DNA of 64,000 bases from Xanthobacter oligotrophicus. Its GTDB lineage: Bacteria; Pseudomonadota; Alphaproteobacteria; Rhizobiales; Xanthobacteraceae. Below the pieces are notes generated by a model that had not been told where the DNA came from, searched no databases, and worked only from the letters and a program-made list of their open reading frames with translations. Below are positions 35,887-45,774 of the stretch, piece by piece. Within the stretch, counting starts at the first letter, position 1. Every line of letters starts with the position of its first letter. The translations under genes and the position numbers were made by a program. Location of the stretch: contig NZ_VTTL01000008.1 in assembly GCF_008364685.1 (NCBI RefSeq), forward strand, positions 62,001 to 126,000, given 5' to 3'.

Positions 35887-37635
35887 TCAGTCGAGGCGCA
35901 GGCGACGGCCGGCGAACGTGAACATGGGACGCCACAGCAGACGGTTGAAAAAGATGACGAAGATGGACATCACCGCGACCCCGAGCACGATGCGCGGATA
36001 GTCGCCGGCTGCCGTCGCGTCGGCGATGTAGGCGCCCACCCCATGGGCCCTGAGCGTGGTGTCGCCCCAGCTTGCCACCTCGGCGACGATGGAGGCGTTC
36101 CATGAGCCGCCGCTCGCGGTGATGGCGCCGGTGACGTAATAGGGAAAGATCCCCGGCAGCATCACCTTGCGCCACCAGTTCCAGCCGCGGATGCGGAAGG
36201 TGGAGGCGGCTTCCTTCAGGTCGTTCGGGAAGGCGCTGGCACCGGCCACCACGTTGAACAGGATGTACCACTGGGTGCCCAGCACCATCAGCGGCGACAG
36301 CCAGATGTCCGGGTCCAGCCCCAGCCGCACGATGGCCACTACGGCGAACGGAAAGACGATGTTGGCCGGGAAGGCGGCGAGGAACTGGGCCAGCGGCTGC
36401 ACCCGCTGGGCCCAGCGCGGCCGCAGCCCGATCCACACCCCGATGGGCACCCAGATCAGGGTCGCCAGCGCGATCAGCACGATCACCCGGATCATGGTGA
36501 GGACGCCGAGGCCGAACACCTGGGCCACCTCGGGCAGGCTCAGCTCGGTGGCGACGAAGGCGACGATCACATAGAGCGCATAGCCGGCCACGGCGAACAC
36601 CAGCGCCAGCCAGATCCCCTCCGCCCAGCGGCTGGCCCAGGCCCCCTCCACGACGCGGCGGGTGTCCAGCGACACCGGCGCGGAGAAGGAGAGGCGCTGG
36701 CGCGGCACCGCCGCCAGCATGGCGCCCAAGGGCTGGAGCACGCGCTGGAACACGAAGGTGCGGCGGGCGGCGGACAATAGCCAGGAGCGCGGCGCCGGCC
36801 CGCCGGCGGAGGTCTCCACCCGGAACTTGTCGGCCCACGCCACCAGCGGGCGGAACAGCAGCTGGTCATAGAGCAGGATCACCGCCAGCATGGCGAGCAC
36901 CGCCCAGCCCACGGCGGCGAGGTTCTGCTCCTTGATGGCGAGCGCCACATAGGAGCCGACGCCCGGCAGGGTGATGGTGGTGTCGCCCACCGAGATGGCC
37001 TCCGAGGCCACCACGAAGAACCAGCCCCCCGACATGGACATCATGGTGTTCCACACCAGGCCCGGCATGGAGAACGGCACCTCCAGCCGCCAGAACCGCT
37101 GCCAGCCGGTGAGGCGGAAGCTGCGGGTGGCCTCGTCGAGGTCGCGCGGCACCGTCTTCAGCGACTGGTAGAAGCTGAAGGTCATGTTCCAGGCCTGGCT
37201 GGTGAAGATGGCGAAGATGGCCGCCAGTTCCACCCCCAGCACCCGGCCGGGGAACAAGGACATGAACCCCACCACCGTGAAGGAGAGGAAGCCCAGCACC
37301 GGCACCGACTGGAGGATATCCAGCATGGGCACCAGCACCATCTCCGCCCGCCGGCTCTTGGCCGCCAGCGCACCGTAGACGAAGGTGAAGACCAGCGAGG
37401 CCACAATGGCCGCAAGCATGCGCATGGTGGTGCGCAATGCATAGTCCGGCAGCATGGCCGGATCGAGCGAGACCGGCGCAAGGTCGAGCGCCGCCAGCGG
37501 AGCCAGCGTCTCCTTGCCGCCGTGGACCACGAGAATGAGCCCGCCGAACAGCAGGCCGAAGGCGAGCGCGTCCCAGAGGTTCGGCGCGAACGTGCGCCGG
37601 CGGCCCGCTTCCAGGGCCGGGTGATGCATCGTCAT
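35887..37635 (-). CDS. Fused double ABC permease (NitT/TauT type)
   Basis: About 582 residues containing two binding-protein-dependent permease domains in tandem (about residues 65-270 and 375-575). Each has its own EAA-like cytoplasmic loop: DEATRSFRLTGWQRFWRLEVP and KEAASTFRIRGWNWWRKVMLP. One chain therefore supplies both halves of the channel. I chose the ATG at 37635; one at 37629 is also possible. It is separated by 11 nt from the ATPase gene. Fusion of the two permeases plus the AAA-associated ATPase is a recognised but little-studied subgroup. Confidence 0.88.
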   Translation of the reverse strand: MTMHHPALEAGRRRTFAPNLWDALAFGLLFGGLILVVHGGKETLAPLAALDLAPVSLDPAMLPDYALRTTMRMLAAIVASLVFTFVYGALAAKSRRAEMVLVPMLDILQSVPVLGFLSFTVVGFMSLFPGRVLGVELAAIFAIFTSQAWNMTFSFYQSLKTVPRDLDEATRSFRLTGWQRFWRLEVPFSMPGLVWNTMMSMSGGWFFVVASEAISVGDTTITLPGVGSYVALAIKEQNLAAVGWAVLAMLAVILLYDQLLFRPLVAWADKFRVETSAGGPAPRSWLLSAARRTFVFQRVLQPLGAMLAAVPRQRLSFSAPVSLDTRRVVEGAWASRWAEGIWLALVFAVAGYALYVIVAFVATELSLPEVAQVFGLGVLTMIRVIVLIALATLIWVPIGVWIGLRPRWAQRVQPLAQFLAAFPANIVFPFAVVAIVRLGLDPDIWLSPLMVLGTQWYILFNVVAGASAFPNDLKEAASTFRIRGWNWWRKVMLPGIFPYYVTGAITASGGSWNASIVAEVASWGDTTLRAHGVGAYIADATAAGDYPRIVLGVAVMSIFVIFFNRLLWRPMFTFAGRRLRLD

Positions 37636-38470
37636 GAGGTCAGGATCCGATTTCGGCGTGAGGGATCGGCCGGCGGAAGCATACCGCGCACTGCCCGGGA
37701 ACAGCGCGGGCGAGAACAGCATGCTCAACGCATTGAATTCGAAGTGCTCTTCACCCGCGCCCGTTGGGGCCTTGCCGGTTGGAAGACGCGTTCGACCACG
37801 GCCACACGGCGCCGCGCGCGGCGGCGTCAGTGCCGACTTCGGTCCCGTCCCGCAGCGCTGGTCCGGCAGGTGCGATGCCTGCGAAACAGGGGCTTGCGCA
37901 AAGGATGTGTGCGGAAAGGAAGCGTCCGCATGGGTTCACCTTTCATCCCGGAGCCTGCAGGCGGCGGGAGGACGAACCGGACGCGAAAGGTCAGGTCCGT
38001 GCCGCTGCGAGCAGGCTCGAGCTAGATCGACTGGAACTGTCCATCAGAGGAACGACTTTCGATTGACCGGCACGGGGCCGTCGCGCCCGCCTATCGCGCC
38101 GGGAAACGGCGAGGTCAAGGCCTTTTTGCAATGCGGCAACACGCCTGCGCGAGCCGCCGCAAGGGCAGCGGCCGCCCCGGCACCGGCGTCCGGTCGCGCT
38201 CCCTGCGGCAACGCGGCACCAACCCTGTGGTGCACAGGGGGACATCCCGTATCGACGCCGTCCCGGTAGGCGGATATCGTCCGTGCGTTTTCCGGGACAT
38301 GCTGCGCCCGGGCCGGAGCGTCACACCGGCGGGAGCAGAAGGCCGGCCTGGGCATTGTCCAGATCGGGATCCAGTCGGCGGCGAGGGTTCAGGTCCCTGT
38401 CGCGCCACGGCGGATCCGGTCGGACCACCTCATGCCGGTCACCCTGGGCGAACGACAAGGAGCGGACCCG
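37636..38470. other. Long intergenic region before the quinol oxidase genes (835 nt)
   Basis: This holds the promoters of the divergent ABC permease (minus) and bd-type oxidase (plus) genes. The only long plus frame, about 37634-38269, has low-complexity, Arg/Ala-rich composition with no family resemblance and no ribosome site. I searched for FNR-type TTGAT-N4-ATCAA sites and saw none. An AAGGAG at 38457-38462 serves the oxidase start. The rest is unexplained, and 835 nt is long for this dense window. Confidence 0.5.
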
Positions 38471-39865
38471 ATGGATTTCGATCCGGTGACCCTCGCGCGC
38501 ATTCAGTTCGCCTTCACGGTCAGCTTCCACATCATCTTCCCCGCCTTCACCATCGGGCTGTCCGCCTTCATCGCGACGCTGGAACTGATCTGGCTGAAGA
38601 CCGGGCGCGACGTGTACCATCGCCTCGCACGGTTCTGGACCAAGATCTTCGCGGTCTCCTTCGCCATGGGCGTGGTCTCCGGCATCGTGCTGTCCTACCA
38701 GTTCGGTACCAACTGGAGCCGCTACGCGGAATTCGTGGGCTCTGTGGTGGCTCCGCTCATCGGCTTCGAGGTGCTCACCGCCTTCTTCCTGGAGGCGACC
38801 TTCCTCGGCATCATGCTGTTCGGCTGGAACCGGGTGCCGCCGTGGCTGCATGTGCTGTCGTGCTGCGTGGTGGCGTTCGGCACCTTCATGTCGGCCTTCT
38901 GGATCCTTGCCGCCAACAGCTGGATGCAGACCCCCGCGGGCTTCGAGCTGCGCGAGGGCCTCGCCTATCCGCTGGACTGGCTGAAGATCATCTTCAACCC
39001 GAGCTTCCACTGGCGCCTGCCCCATATGCTGCTGGCGGCCTATCTGACCACCTCACTGGTGGTGCTGTCGGTGGGTGCGCGCTACCTCCTGGCGGGCAAG
39101 TTCCCCGAGGAATCGCGGGTGATGATGGTGATGGGCATCGGAATGCTCGCCATCGTCGGCCCCATCCAGGCCTTCGTGGGCGACAGCCACGGCCTCAACA
39201 CCGCCCACTACCAGCCGGCCAAGATCGCCGCCATCGAGGCCCACTGGGACAGCAAGGAGCCGGCGCCTTTGGTGCTGTTCGCCTGGCCCGATGAGAAGGC
39301 GGAAAAGAACCTTTTCGAAATCTCCATCCCCCGTGGCGCCTCGTTGATGATCACCCACAGCCTGGACGGCTTGTTCCCCGGGCTGAAGGACTTCGCCCCG
39401 CAGGACCGCCCGCCGGTGCTCGGCCCCTTCTTCGGGTTCCGGGCCATGGTGGGCGTGGGCGTGGTGATGATCCTTCTGGGCTGGATCGGCGCCTGGTTGA
39501 TCTACCGGGATGAGGAGACCATCACCCGCTGGTACCTGCGCATCTGCTCCTGGGCATGGCCGCTGGGCTTCATCGCCATCCTCTCGGGCTGGGTCGTCAC
39601 CGAGCAGGGCCGCCAGCCCTGGGTGGTGGACGGCCTGCTGCGCACCGAGGACGCCATGTCGCCCCTCGCCGGCTGGACCGTGGCGCTGACGCTGGTGCTG
39701 TTCCTCATCGTCTACGGCATCATCTTCGCCACCGGCCTCTATTTCATGAACCGCCTCATCACGCGCGGTCCCGGCGGCACGCTGATCGAGCCGCCCGGCA
39801 CCGAGCGGCCCACCCGGCCCATGGCCGCCGCCCACGGCGAAGGCCAGATGACGCCGGGCACCTGA
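38471..39865 (+). CDS. cydA: Cytochrome bd-type (cyanide-insensitive) quinol oxidase subunit I
   Basis: A 464-residue inner-membrane protein, about nine helices. AAGGAG lies 8 nt before ATG 38471. His20 in FHIIFPAF is the heme-ligand histidine, and EQGRQPW is the conserved quinol/heme motif. At 464 residues it is shorter than E. coli CydA, consistent with the short Q-loop CIO (CioA) subfamily. It oxidises ubiquinol with O2 without pumping protons and helps under low oxygen or with respiratory poisons. The symbol cioA would be equally suitable. Confidence 0.92.
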   Translation: MDFDPVTLARIQFAFTVSFHIIFPAFTIGLSAFIATLELIWLKTGRDVYHRLARFWTKIFAVSFAMGVVSGIVLSYQFGTNWSRYAEFVGSVVAPLIGFEVLTAFFLEATFLGIMLFGWNRVPPWLHVLSCCVVAFGTFMSAFWILAANSWMQTPAGFELREGLAYPLDWLKIIFNPSFHWRLPHMLLAAYLTTSLVVLSVGARYLLAGKFPEESRVMMVMGIGMLAIVGPIQAFVGDSHGLNTAHYQPAKIAAIEAHWDSKEPAPLVLFAWPDEKAEKNLFEISIPRGASLMITHSLDGLFPGLKDFAPQDRPPVLGPFFGFRAMVGVGVVMILLGWIGAWLIYRDEETITRWYLRICSWAWPLGFIAILSGWVVTEQGRQPWVVDGLLRTEDAMSPLAGWTVALTLVLFLIVYGIIFATGLYFMNRLITRGPGGTLIEPPGTERPTRPMAAAHGEGQMTPGT

Positions 39866-39905
39866 AACATCGTCCCGTCAACCGACGTGTGAGAGGATAG
39901 AAGCC

Positions 39906-40910
39906 ATGGAATGGTATCTCCCCGTCATCTGGGGCGTCATCATCGGCGTCGCGGTCATCATGTATGTGGTGCTCGACGGCTTCGACCTGGGCATCGGCAT
40001 CCTCTTTCCGTTTGCGAAGGAGGAGCGCGAGCGCGACACCATGATGAACACGGTGGCACCGTTCTGGGACGGCAACGAGACCTGGCTGATCCTCGGCGGC
40101 GGCGGCCTGTGGGTCGCGTTCCCCAAGGCCTATGCGGTGGTGATGCCGGCGCTCTACCTGCCGGTCATCATCATGTTGCTTGCCCTGGTGTTCCGCGGCG
40201 TCGCCTTCGAGTTCCGCTGGGTGGCCATGACCAGCCGGCGCTGGTGGAATGCCGCCTTTGCCGGCGGATCGCTGGTGGCGGCCTTCTCCCAGGGCGTGAT
40301 CCTGGGCGGGCTGGTGCAGGGCATCACAGTGAAGAACGGCGCCTTCGCTGGCGGCCCGCTGGACTGGGCGACACCGTTCGCCGCTTTGTGCGGCATTGGC
40401 GTGGTGCTGGGCTATGCGCTGCTCGGCGCCACCTGGCTGCTCATCAAGACCGACGGCGTGGTGGCTGAGCGGGCCCGCGCCCACGCCATTCCCCTGCTGC
40501 TGGCGGTGATGGCCATGATGGCGGTGGTCAGCCTTTGGACCCCGATCGCCTTCGACCGCATCGCCACCCGCTGGTTCTCGCGGCCCAACATCTTCTTCCT
40601 CGCGCCGGTGCCCGTCATCACCGTGCTTGTCGCACTGGCGGTGCTGCACTGGCTGAAGTCCGGGCGGGAAATGCTGCCGTTCTTCGGCACGGTGGGGCTG
40701 TTCGTGCTCGGCTTCCTGGGCCTTGCCATCTCCACCTTCCCCTATCTGGTGCCGCCGAGCCTCACCGTGTGGCAGACCGCGGCCGCCGCGCCGAGCCAGA
40801 TCTTCATGTTGTTCGGCGTCATCTTCCTGCTGCCGGTGGTGCTGGGCTACATGGCGTTCGTCTACTGGATCTTCCGCGGCAAGGTCCGCGAGGGAGAGGG
40901 GTATCACTGA
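39906..40910 (+). CDS. cydB: Cytochrome bd-type quinol oxidase subunit II
   Basis: A 334-residue subunit with about eight helices and the conserved start VVLDGFDLGIGILFPF plus FWDGNETWLILGGG. It lies 40 nt after subunit I, in one operon. No small CydX-like ORF and no cydDC genes follow; the next gene is convergent rnhB. This again fits the CIO type. Confidence 0.92.
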   Translation: MEWYLPVIWGVIIGVAVIMYVVLDGFDLGIGILFPFAKEERERDTMMNTVAPFWDGNETWLILGGGGLWVAFPKAYAVVMPALYLPVIIMLLALVFRGVAFEFRWVAMTSRRWWNAAFAGGSLVAAFSQGVILGGLVQGITVKNGAFAGGPLDWATPFAALCGIGVVLGYALLGATWLLIKTDGVVAERARAHAIPLLLAVMAMMAVVSLWTPIAFDRIATRWFSRPNIFFLAPVPVITVLVALAVLHWLKSGREMLPFFGTVGLFVLGFLGLAISTFPYLVPPSLTVWQTAAAAPSQIFMLFGVIFLLPVVLGYMAFVYWIFRGKVREGEGYH

Positions 40911-40938
40911 GGGGGCTTGCGCTGAGGGGGATGCCCCC

Positions 40939-41688
40939 TCAGTCCGCCTCTTCCAGTTCCCCCGCTGCCTGGAACAGCCCGAGCTGCTGCTCGCGCACCG
41001 GCGCGAACGACCGGCGGTGGTGCAGGCACGGCCCGTGCGCCTTCAGCGCCGCGCCATGCTCCCGCGTGCCGTAGCCCATGTGGCGCTCGAACCCGTAGGC
41101 GGGAAAGGCAGCACCGACGCCCGCCATCAGCCGGTCGCGCACCACCTTGGCCACGATGGAGGCCGCCGCGATGGAGGCGATGAGCCCGTCGCCGCCGACA
41201 ATGGCCTCGACCTCGCAGTCGACCCGCGGCGGATCGTTGCCGTCCACCAGAAGGAAGGCCGGCCGGCACGGCAGGCCCCGCACCGCGCTCGCGAGCGCCC
41301 AGAGCGTTGCCTGGCGGATGTTGTCGCGGTCGATGCGCGCCGGCGGTGCGAGGGCAATGGCGACCTCGGCGGTGGCGCAGATCTCGAGATAGAGCGCCTC
41401 GCGTTTTGCCCGCGTCAGCTTCTTCGAATCATCGAGCCCCTGCGGCACCCGCGTCGGATCCAGCACCACGGCCGCCGCCACCACGGGGCCGGCGAGCGGC
41501 CCCCGGCCCACCTCGTCGGCACCGGCGATCGGGGCGATTCCCTCGCCGTAGAGCGCGCGCTCGCGGGTGAAGTCGAGGCCCACCCAGCCTGTCGGGCCAG
41601 CCCCCGCCTTTGGCGGCCGGCCGCGCGCCCGCGCTGTCGCAGGGCCGGGATTGGAGGACTGGGGCTGGGCTTTCGGGCGCGACGCCAT
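40939..41688 (-). CDS. rnhB: Ribonuclease HII
   Basis: About 249 residues. The DEDD-type active site is visible: [13 protein letters not shown] (Asp, Glu), FLLVDGND (Asp) and the conserved [13 protein letters not shown] region (Ser/Lys), with HMGYGTREH after it. The ATG at 41688 gives an N-terminal basic, Pro-rich extension of about 45 residues before the catalytic domain, common in alphaproteobacteria. It cuts RNA-DNA hybrids and single ribonucleotides in DNA. It is transcribed alone and convergent with cydAB. Confidence 0.92.
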   Translation of the reverse strand: MASRPKAQPQSSNPGPATARARGRPPKAGAGPTGWVGLDFTRERALYGEGIAPIAGADEVGRGPLAGPVVAAAVVLDPTRVPQGLDDSKKLTRAKREALYLEICATAEVAIALAPPARIDRDNIRQATLWALASAVRGLPCRPAFLLVDGNDPPRVDCEVEAIVGGDGLIASIAAASIVAKVVRDRLMAGVGAAFPAYGFERHMGYGTREHGAALKAHGPCLHHRRSFAPVREQQLGLFQAAGELEEAD

Positions 41689-41896
41689 GGGGGCAGTGAA
41701 ACCTTGATCTGACCATGATCGGGACGCCCCCGGACGATGAGCGGCCCGGGTGTCTTGATAGCATGGAACCCCGGGGACGGGCTGGGCATTGCTCCCGTCA
41801 CGATGTAAGCCCATGTTCGAGAACGCGTCCAAGGCCGCCCTCGGGAGCCTGGACGTGACCTGATCAAGGCCGGAAAGCCTGTGCGGGAGGCGCGCG

Positions 41897-42799
41897 ATGC
41901 GTTGGGACGATTTCCGCTCCAGCGATAATGTGGAAGACCGGCGGGGCGACGGCGGTGGTGGTGGCGGCTTTCAGATGCCGGGCGGCCGGGGCGGCCTCGG
42001 CATCGGCACCATCATCATCGTCGGCATCGTCGGCTGGGCGCTGGGCATCAACCCGGCGGTGCTCATCGGCGGGCTGGAGGCCATCAACGGCATGGGCGGC
42101 GGCAGCGCGCCGCAGCAGCAAGCCGCGCCGCGCACCGCCCCCCAGGGCGCACCCAAGGATGAGCTTGGCCGATTCGCCGCCGCCGTGCTCGCCCAGACCG
42201 AGGACGTGTGGACCGAGCTGTTCCGGGCCGAGGGCAAGACCTACCAGGATCCCAAGCTGGTGCTGTTCTCCGGTGCCACGCGCTCGGCCTGCGGCGGCGC
42301 GCAATCGGCCATGGGGCCGTTCTATTGCCCGCTCGACCAGAAGGTCTATCTCGACCTCTCCTTCTTCCAGGAGATGAAGACCCGCTTCAAGGCGCCGGGC
42401 GACTTCGCCGCCGCCTATGTCATCGCCCACGAGGTGGGCCACCACGTGGAAAACCTCATCGGCATCCTGCCCAAGGTGCAGCAGGCGCAGGCGCGCGCCA
42501 CATCGCGGGCGGAGGCCAACAATCTCTCTGTCCGCGTGGAGCTGATGGCCGATTGCCTCGCCGGGGTGTGGGCCTACCACGCCAACGCCCGCTTCCGCAT
42601 TCTGGAGCAAGGCGACGTGGAGGAGGCGCTGAACGCCGCCACCGCCATCGGCGACGACAAGCTTCAGAAGCAGTCGCAGGGCTATGCGGTGCCCGACAGC
42701 TTCACCCACGGCTCCTCGCAGCAACGGGTGAACTGGTTCACGCGCGGGCTGAAGGGCGGCTCCATGCAGCAGTGCAATACCTTCTCCGGGCCGATCTGA
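41897..42799 (+). CDS. Neutral zinc metallopeptidase (YpfJ/KPN_02809 family)
   Basis: A 300-residue membrane-anchored protein. A glycine-rich N-terminus leads into one helix ([17 protein letters not shown]), then a periplasmic domain with HEVGHH (HExxH zinc site), and [17 protein letters not shown], which supplies the third ligand. [14 protein letters not shown]-type cysteines are conserved in the family. The physiological substrate is unknown. It stands alone, divergent from rnhB with a 208-nt gap. Confidence 0.9.
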   Translation: MRWDDFRSSDNVEDRRGDGGGGGGFQMPGGRGGLGIGTIIIVGIVGWALGINPAVLIGGLEAINGMGGGSAPQQQAAPRTAPQGAPKDELGRFAAAVLAQTEDVWTELFRAEGKTYQDPKLVLFSGATRSACGGAQSAMGPFYCPLDQKVYLDLSFFQEMKTRFKAPGDFAAAYVIAHEVGHHVENLIGILPKVQQAQARATSRAEANNLSVRVELMADCLAGVWAYHANARFRILEQGDVEEALNAATAIGDDKLQKQSQGYAVPDSFTHGSSQQRVNWFTRGLKGGSMQQCNTFSGPI

Positions 42800-43058
42800 A
42801 CCGGCCTGCGCCTGATTGCGCAGGGATGCCCCGGCACGTCCGGGCCAGCCGCCGTCGTGTTCGCGCGACGGCGCGTGCTGGAGAAGCCGGCAGGTCACGA
42901 CGACCATCCCTCCAGCGCCTTGCCGCTCCCCCTTGCATTGAATCGATAAAGCCCGCACCAATTTGCCAATGTCGGACCCGTGGGCATGCACCTGCGGGCC
43001 GGCCGGTGCCGGCGCACCGCTCCCGAGACGAGGAGCCGGGCCCCGGCGGGGAAACGCC

Positions 43059-44696
43059 ATGGACTTCACGCCCCTCGCAGACGAAGTCTCGAACCAACCG
43101 CCGCCCTACGCCGACATCAATCTCGCCGCCGGCGACCCAGCGCTCACCGCCGCGGCAGACCGGGCCGGAATGAACGGGGCTCTCCTCGCCTTCGGCGCCC
43201 AATGGGGCGGCTCGGACCAGCTTGCCCTCGGCCGCCTCGCCAACGAGAACCCGCCCGAGCTGCACAGCCATGACCCCCAGGGCCGGCGCTGCGACGTGGT
43301 GGAATTCCACCCCGCCTATCACGCTTTGATGGCGCAGAGCATGGATGCGGGGCTCCACTGTTCCAGCTGGGACGGTCCGGCGCGGCCCGCAGAGGCGCGG
43401 CGCGGCAATGCCCAGCGCGCGACGCGGCTCTATGTGGTGAGCCAGGTGGAGGCGGGCCATGTGTGCCCCCTGACCATGACCCACGCCGCCCCCGCCAGCC
43501 TTGCCGCGGCGCCGGAGCTGCTGCGCGATTTCCTGCCGCGCATCCGCGCCCGCAATTATGACGGCCGCTTCGTACCGTTCTGGGAAAAAGCCTCCATCAC
43601 CATCGGCATGAGCATGACCGAGCGGCAGGGTGGCACCGACGTGCGCACCAACACCACGCAGGCCGTGCCCACCGGCGGCAGCGAATACGAGATCACTGGC
43701 GCGAAGTGGTTCCTCTCGGCCCCCATGAGCGACGCCTTCCTGGTGCTCGCGCAGGCGCCCGGCGGCCTCACCGCCTTCCTCATGCCCCGCTTCCGGCCCG
43801 ACGGCGGCGTCAACGGGGTGCGCCTCACCCGGCTCAAGCGCAAGCTCGGCAACCGTTCCAACGCCTCCTGCGAGGTGGAGTTCGAGCGCGCCTTCGCCTG
43901 GCGGGTGGGCGAGGAGGGGCGCGGCATCGCCACCATCATCGGCATGGTGCAGATGACGCGGCTCGACTGCGCCGTCTCCTCAGCCGGCCTGATGCGCGCG
44001 GCGCTGGCGCGGGCGCTCCACCATGCCCGCCATCGCACCGCATTCCAGAAGAAGCTGGTGGACCAGCCGGCCATGGCCATGGTGCTTGCGGATCTCGCGC
44101 TGGACCAGGAGGCCTTCGCCGCCCTCGCCTTCCGGCTTGCCTCGAGCTTCGACGAGGCGAGCGGCTCCGGCACCGAGGCCGCCCATGCCCGGGTGCTGAC
44201 GCCGGTGGCGAAATTCGCGGTGTGCAAGGCGGCGCCGGCCTTCATCGCCGAGGCCATGGAGGTGCTGGGCGGCAACGGCTATGTGGAGGACTGCGCCCTG
44301 CCGCGCCTCTATCGCGAGGCGCCGGTGAACGCCATCTGGGAGGGCTCGGGCAATGTGATGGCGCTCGACCTCGCCCGCGTCGCCTTCCGCGAGCCGGACC
44401 TGGTGCAGGCGATTCTCGCCAACCTCAAGGAGCGCACCCGCGGCCTGCCCGGCGCCGCCGCCACGGCAGAAACCGTATCACAATGCCTCCACTCTGGCGA
44501 CCGGGAGGCCCGCGCCCGGCGCGCCGCCGAGGCCCTGGCCCTGCTGGCAGCCGCGGCCGCGCTCGCCGAATCGGCACCGACTGTCGTTGCGGAAGCCTTT
44601 GCCGCCACGCGCCTCGCCACAGCGCGCGGCAGCTACGGCGCCAACGCGATCGACGCCGTGCGGGACCTCATGCTCGAACGGACGCTTGCAGCATAA
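43059..44696 (+). CDS. Acyl-CoA dehydrogenase, AidB-like
   Basis: A 545-residue flavoprotein. ATG 43059 is chosen because the 32 in-frame codons before it are low-complexity. The AidB-type signature includes TERQGGTDVRTN, ITGAKWFLSAPMSDAFLVLAQA, a Glu/Arg-rich middle part, RTAFQKKLVDQPAM, and LGGNGYVEDCALPRLYREAP followed by NAIWEGSGNVMALD. AidB in E. coli binds DNA and protects against alkylating agents, while others are ordinary acyl-CoA dehydrogenases. There is no neighbouring fatty-acid gene, so the role is open. Confidence 0.88.
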   Translation: MDFTPLADEVSNQPPPYADINLAAGDPALTAAADRAGMNGALLAFGAQWGGSDQLALGRLANENPPELHSHDPQGRRCDVVEFHPAYHALMAQSMDAGLHCSSWDGPARPAEARRGNAQRATRLYVVSQVEAGHVCPLTMTHAAPASLAAAPELLRDFLPRIRARNYDGRFVPFWEKASITIGMSMTERQGGTDVRTNTTQAVPTGGSEYEITGAKWFLSAPMSDAFLVLAQAPGGLTAFLMPRFRPDGGVNGVRLTRLKRKLGNRSNASCEVEFERAFAWRVGEEGRGIATIIGMVQMTRLDCAVSSAGLMRAALARALHHARHRTAFQKKLVDQPAMAMVLADLALDQEAFAALAFRLASSFDEASGSGTEAAHARVLTPVAKFAVCKAAPAFIAEAMEVLGGNGYVEDCALPRLYREAPVNAIWEGSGNVMALDLARVAFREPDLVQAILANLKERTRGLPGAAATAETVSQCLHSGDREARARRAAEALALLAAAAALAESAPTVVAEAFAATRLATARGSYGANAIDAVRDLMLERTLAA

Positions 44697-44846
44697 CGTA
44701 ACGGCAAGTCCAGTGCCGTCGCGGCGCGCGCTCCTCTCCTGCTGTTGCCTCCTGCTCTTGCCTCCCGCGGCCAAGCATGCGAAGGACGGCCAATCGCACG
44801 GCGCCGCCGCGGAGAACCCTTCGCGCGGGCCGTTCGGCGTCGGCCA

Positions 44847-44875
44847 TTGAAACCTCTTGCAGCCTTCGCTATAGG
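44847..44875 (+). promoter_or_regulatory. Sigma-70-type promoter of the acpXL operon
   Basis: TTGAAA at 44847-44852 and TATAGG at 44870-44875 are separated by exactly 17 nt, a very good housekeeping promoter for this GC-rich genome. It points at acpXL, giving a leader of roughly 130 nt. The remaining part of the 313-nt gap (44697-45009) holds no gene I can support. Confidence 0.6.
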
Positions 44876-45009
44876 GGCCGACAACTCATTTCCGAAGGGG
44901 CCATGCGGCCAGCCCTCGGCCCTGAACGCAGACCTTGCATGATGCCCAAGGGCGTGATGCGCGGGCCGGCGGCGAGCAGAGCGGCCGAGCACACGAGAGG
45001 CGTCAGTCC

Positions 45010-45291
45010 ATGTCTTCGACGTTCGACACGGTGGCCAATATCATCGCGGAAACCTGCGATATTCCCCGCGACACCATCACGCCGGACAGCCACGCCATCG
45101 ACGATCTGGGCATCGACAGCCTCGACTTCCTGGACATCGCCTTCGCCATCGACAAGGCGTTCGGCATCAAGCTGCCGCTGGAGCAGTGGACCCAGGAAGT
45201 CAACGACGGCAAGGCCACCACCGAGCAGTATTTCGTGCTCAAGAACCTGTGCGCCCGCATCGACGAGTTGGTCGCTGCGAAGGCCGCGTGA
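45010..45291 (+). CDS. acpXL: Very-long-chain acyl carrier protein AcpXL
   Basis: A 93-residue carrier protein with the phosphopantetheine site [11 protein letters not shown] (Ser37). The C-terminal half ([18 protein letters not shown]) matches AcpXL of rhizobia rather than the house-keeping AcpP. AcpXL carries the growing 28-carbon hydroxy fatty acid that is put on lipid A. It heads the operon of VLCFA elongation genes. The short leader is probably read from the promoter at 44847. Confidence 0.9.
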   Translation: MSSTFDTVANIIAETCDIPRDTITPDSHAIDDLGIDSLDFLDIAFAIDKAFGIKLPLEQWTQEVNDGKATTEQYFVLKNLCARIDELVAAKAA

Positions 45292-45300
45292 GGCGCCTAG

Positions 45301-45774
45301 ATGCGTCCTGAAGTCTTCAAGATGATCGACCGGGTCGTGTCCATCGACCCGTCGCTTCAGAAGATCCACTGCCAGGGACTGGTACCGGAAGAGAGCTCCA
45401 TCTTTGAGGGGCACTTTCCCGGCTATCCCATCATGCCCGGCGTGCTGCTCATCGAGGCCATGGCCCAGACCACCGGCTGGCTGGTGCTTGCCCGCAACCG
45501 TTTCAACAAGATGCCCTTCCTCGCCACCGTCAAGGAGGCGAAGCTGCGCACTTTCGTGCTGCCGGGGCAGAATCTCGACCTTTATTCCGAGATCCTCCAC
45601 GAGGGCTCGGGCTTCGTCGTGGCGAAGACCAACGCCACCCTCGAAGGCAAGCCCATCTGCTCCGCCGAGCTCACCTTCCGCGTGCTCCCCTGGCCGGAAG
45701 GCAAGATGAAGCCCGTGGTGATGAAGGTGGCCGAGCACGTCTCATTCCCCCTTGCGGACTTTGCAGATGCCTGA
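45301..45774 (+). CDS. fabZXL: 3-hydroxyacyl-ACP dehydratase FabZXL
   Basis: A 157-residue hot-dog fold dehydratase. The catalytic pair is His38 in EGHFPGYPIMPG and Glu52 in LLIEAMAQ. It lies 9 nt after acpXL and its end overlaps the next gene by 8 nt. In rhizobia this gene is part of the AcpXL locus and removes water during elongation of the very long acyl chain. Confidence 0.9.
   Translation: MRPEVFKMIDRVVSIDPSLQKIHCQGLVPEESSIFEGHFPGYPIMPGVLLIEAMAQTTGWLVLARNRFNKMPFLATVKEAKLRTFVLPGQNLDLYSEILHEGSGFVVAKTNATLEGKPICSAELTFRVLPWPEGKMKPVVMKVAEHVSFPLADFADA

Noticed and set aside
37634-38269. Plus-strand frame of about 210 codons before the quinol oxidase genes
   Set aside because: Low-complexity composition, no ribosome site and no recognisable domain.
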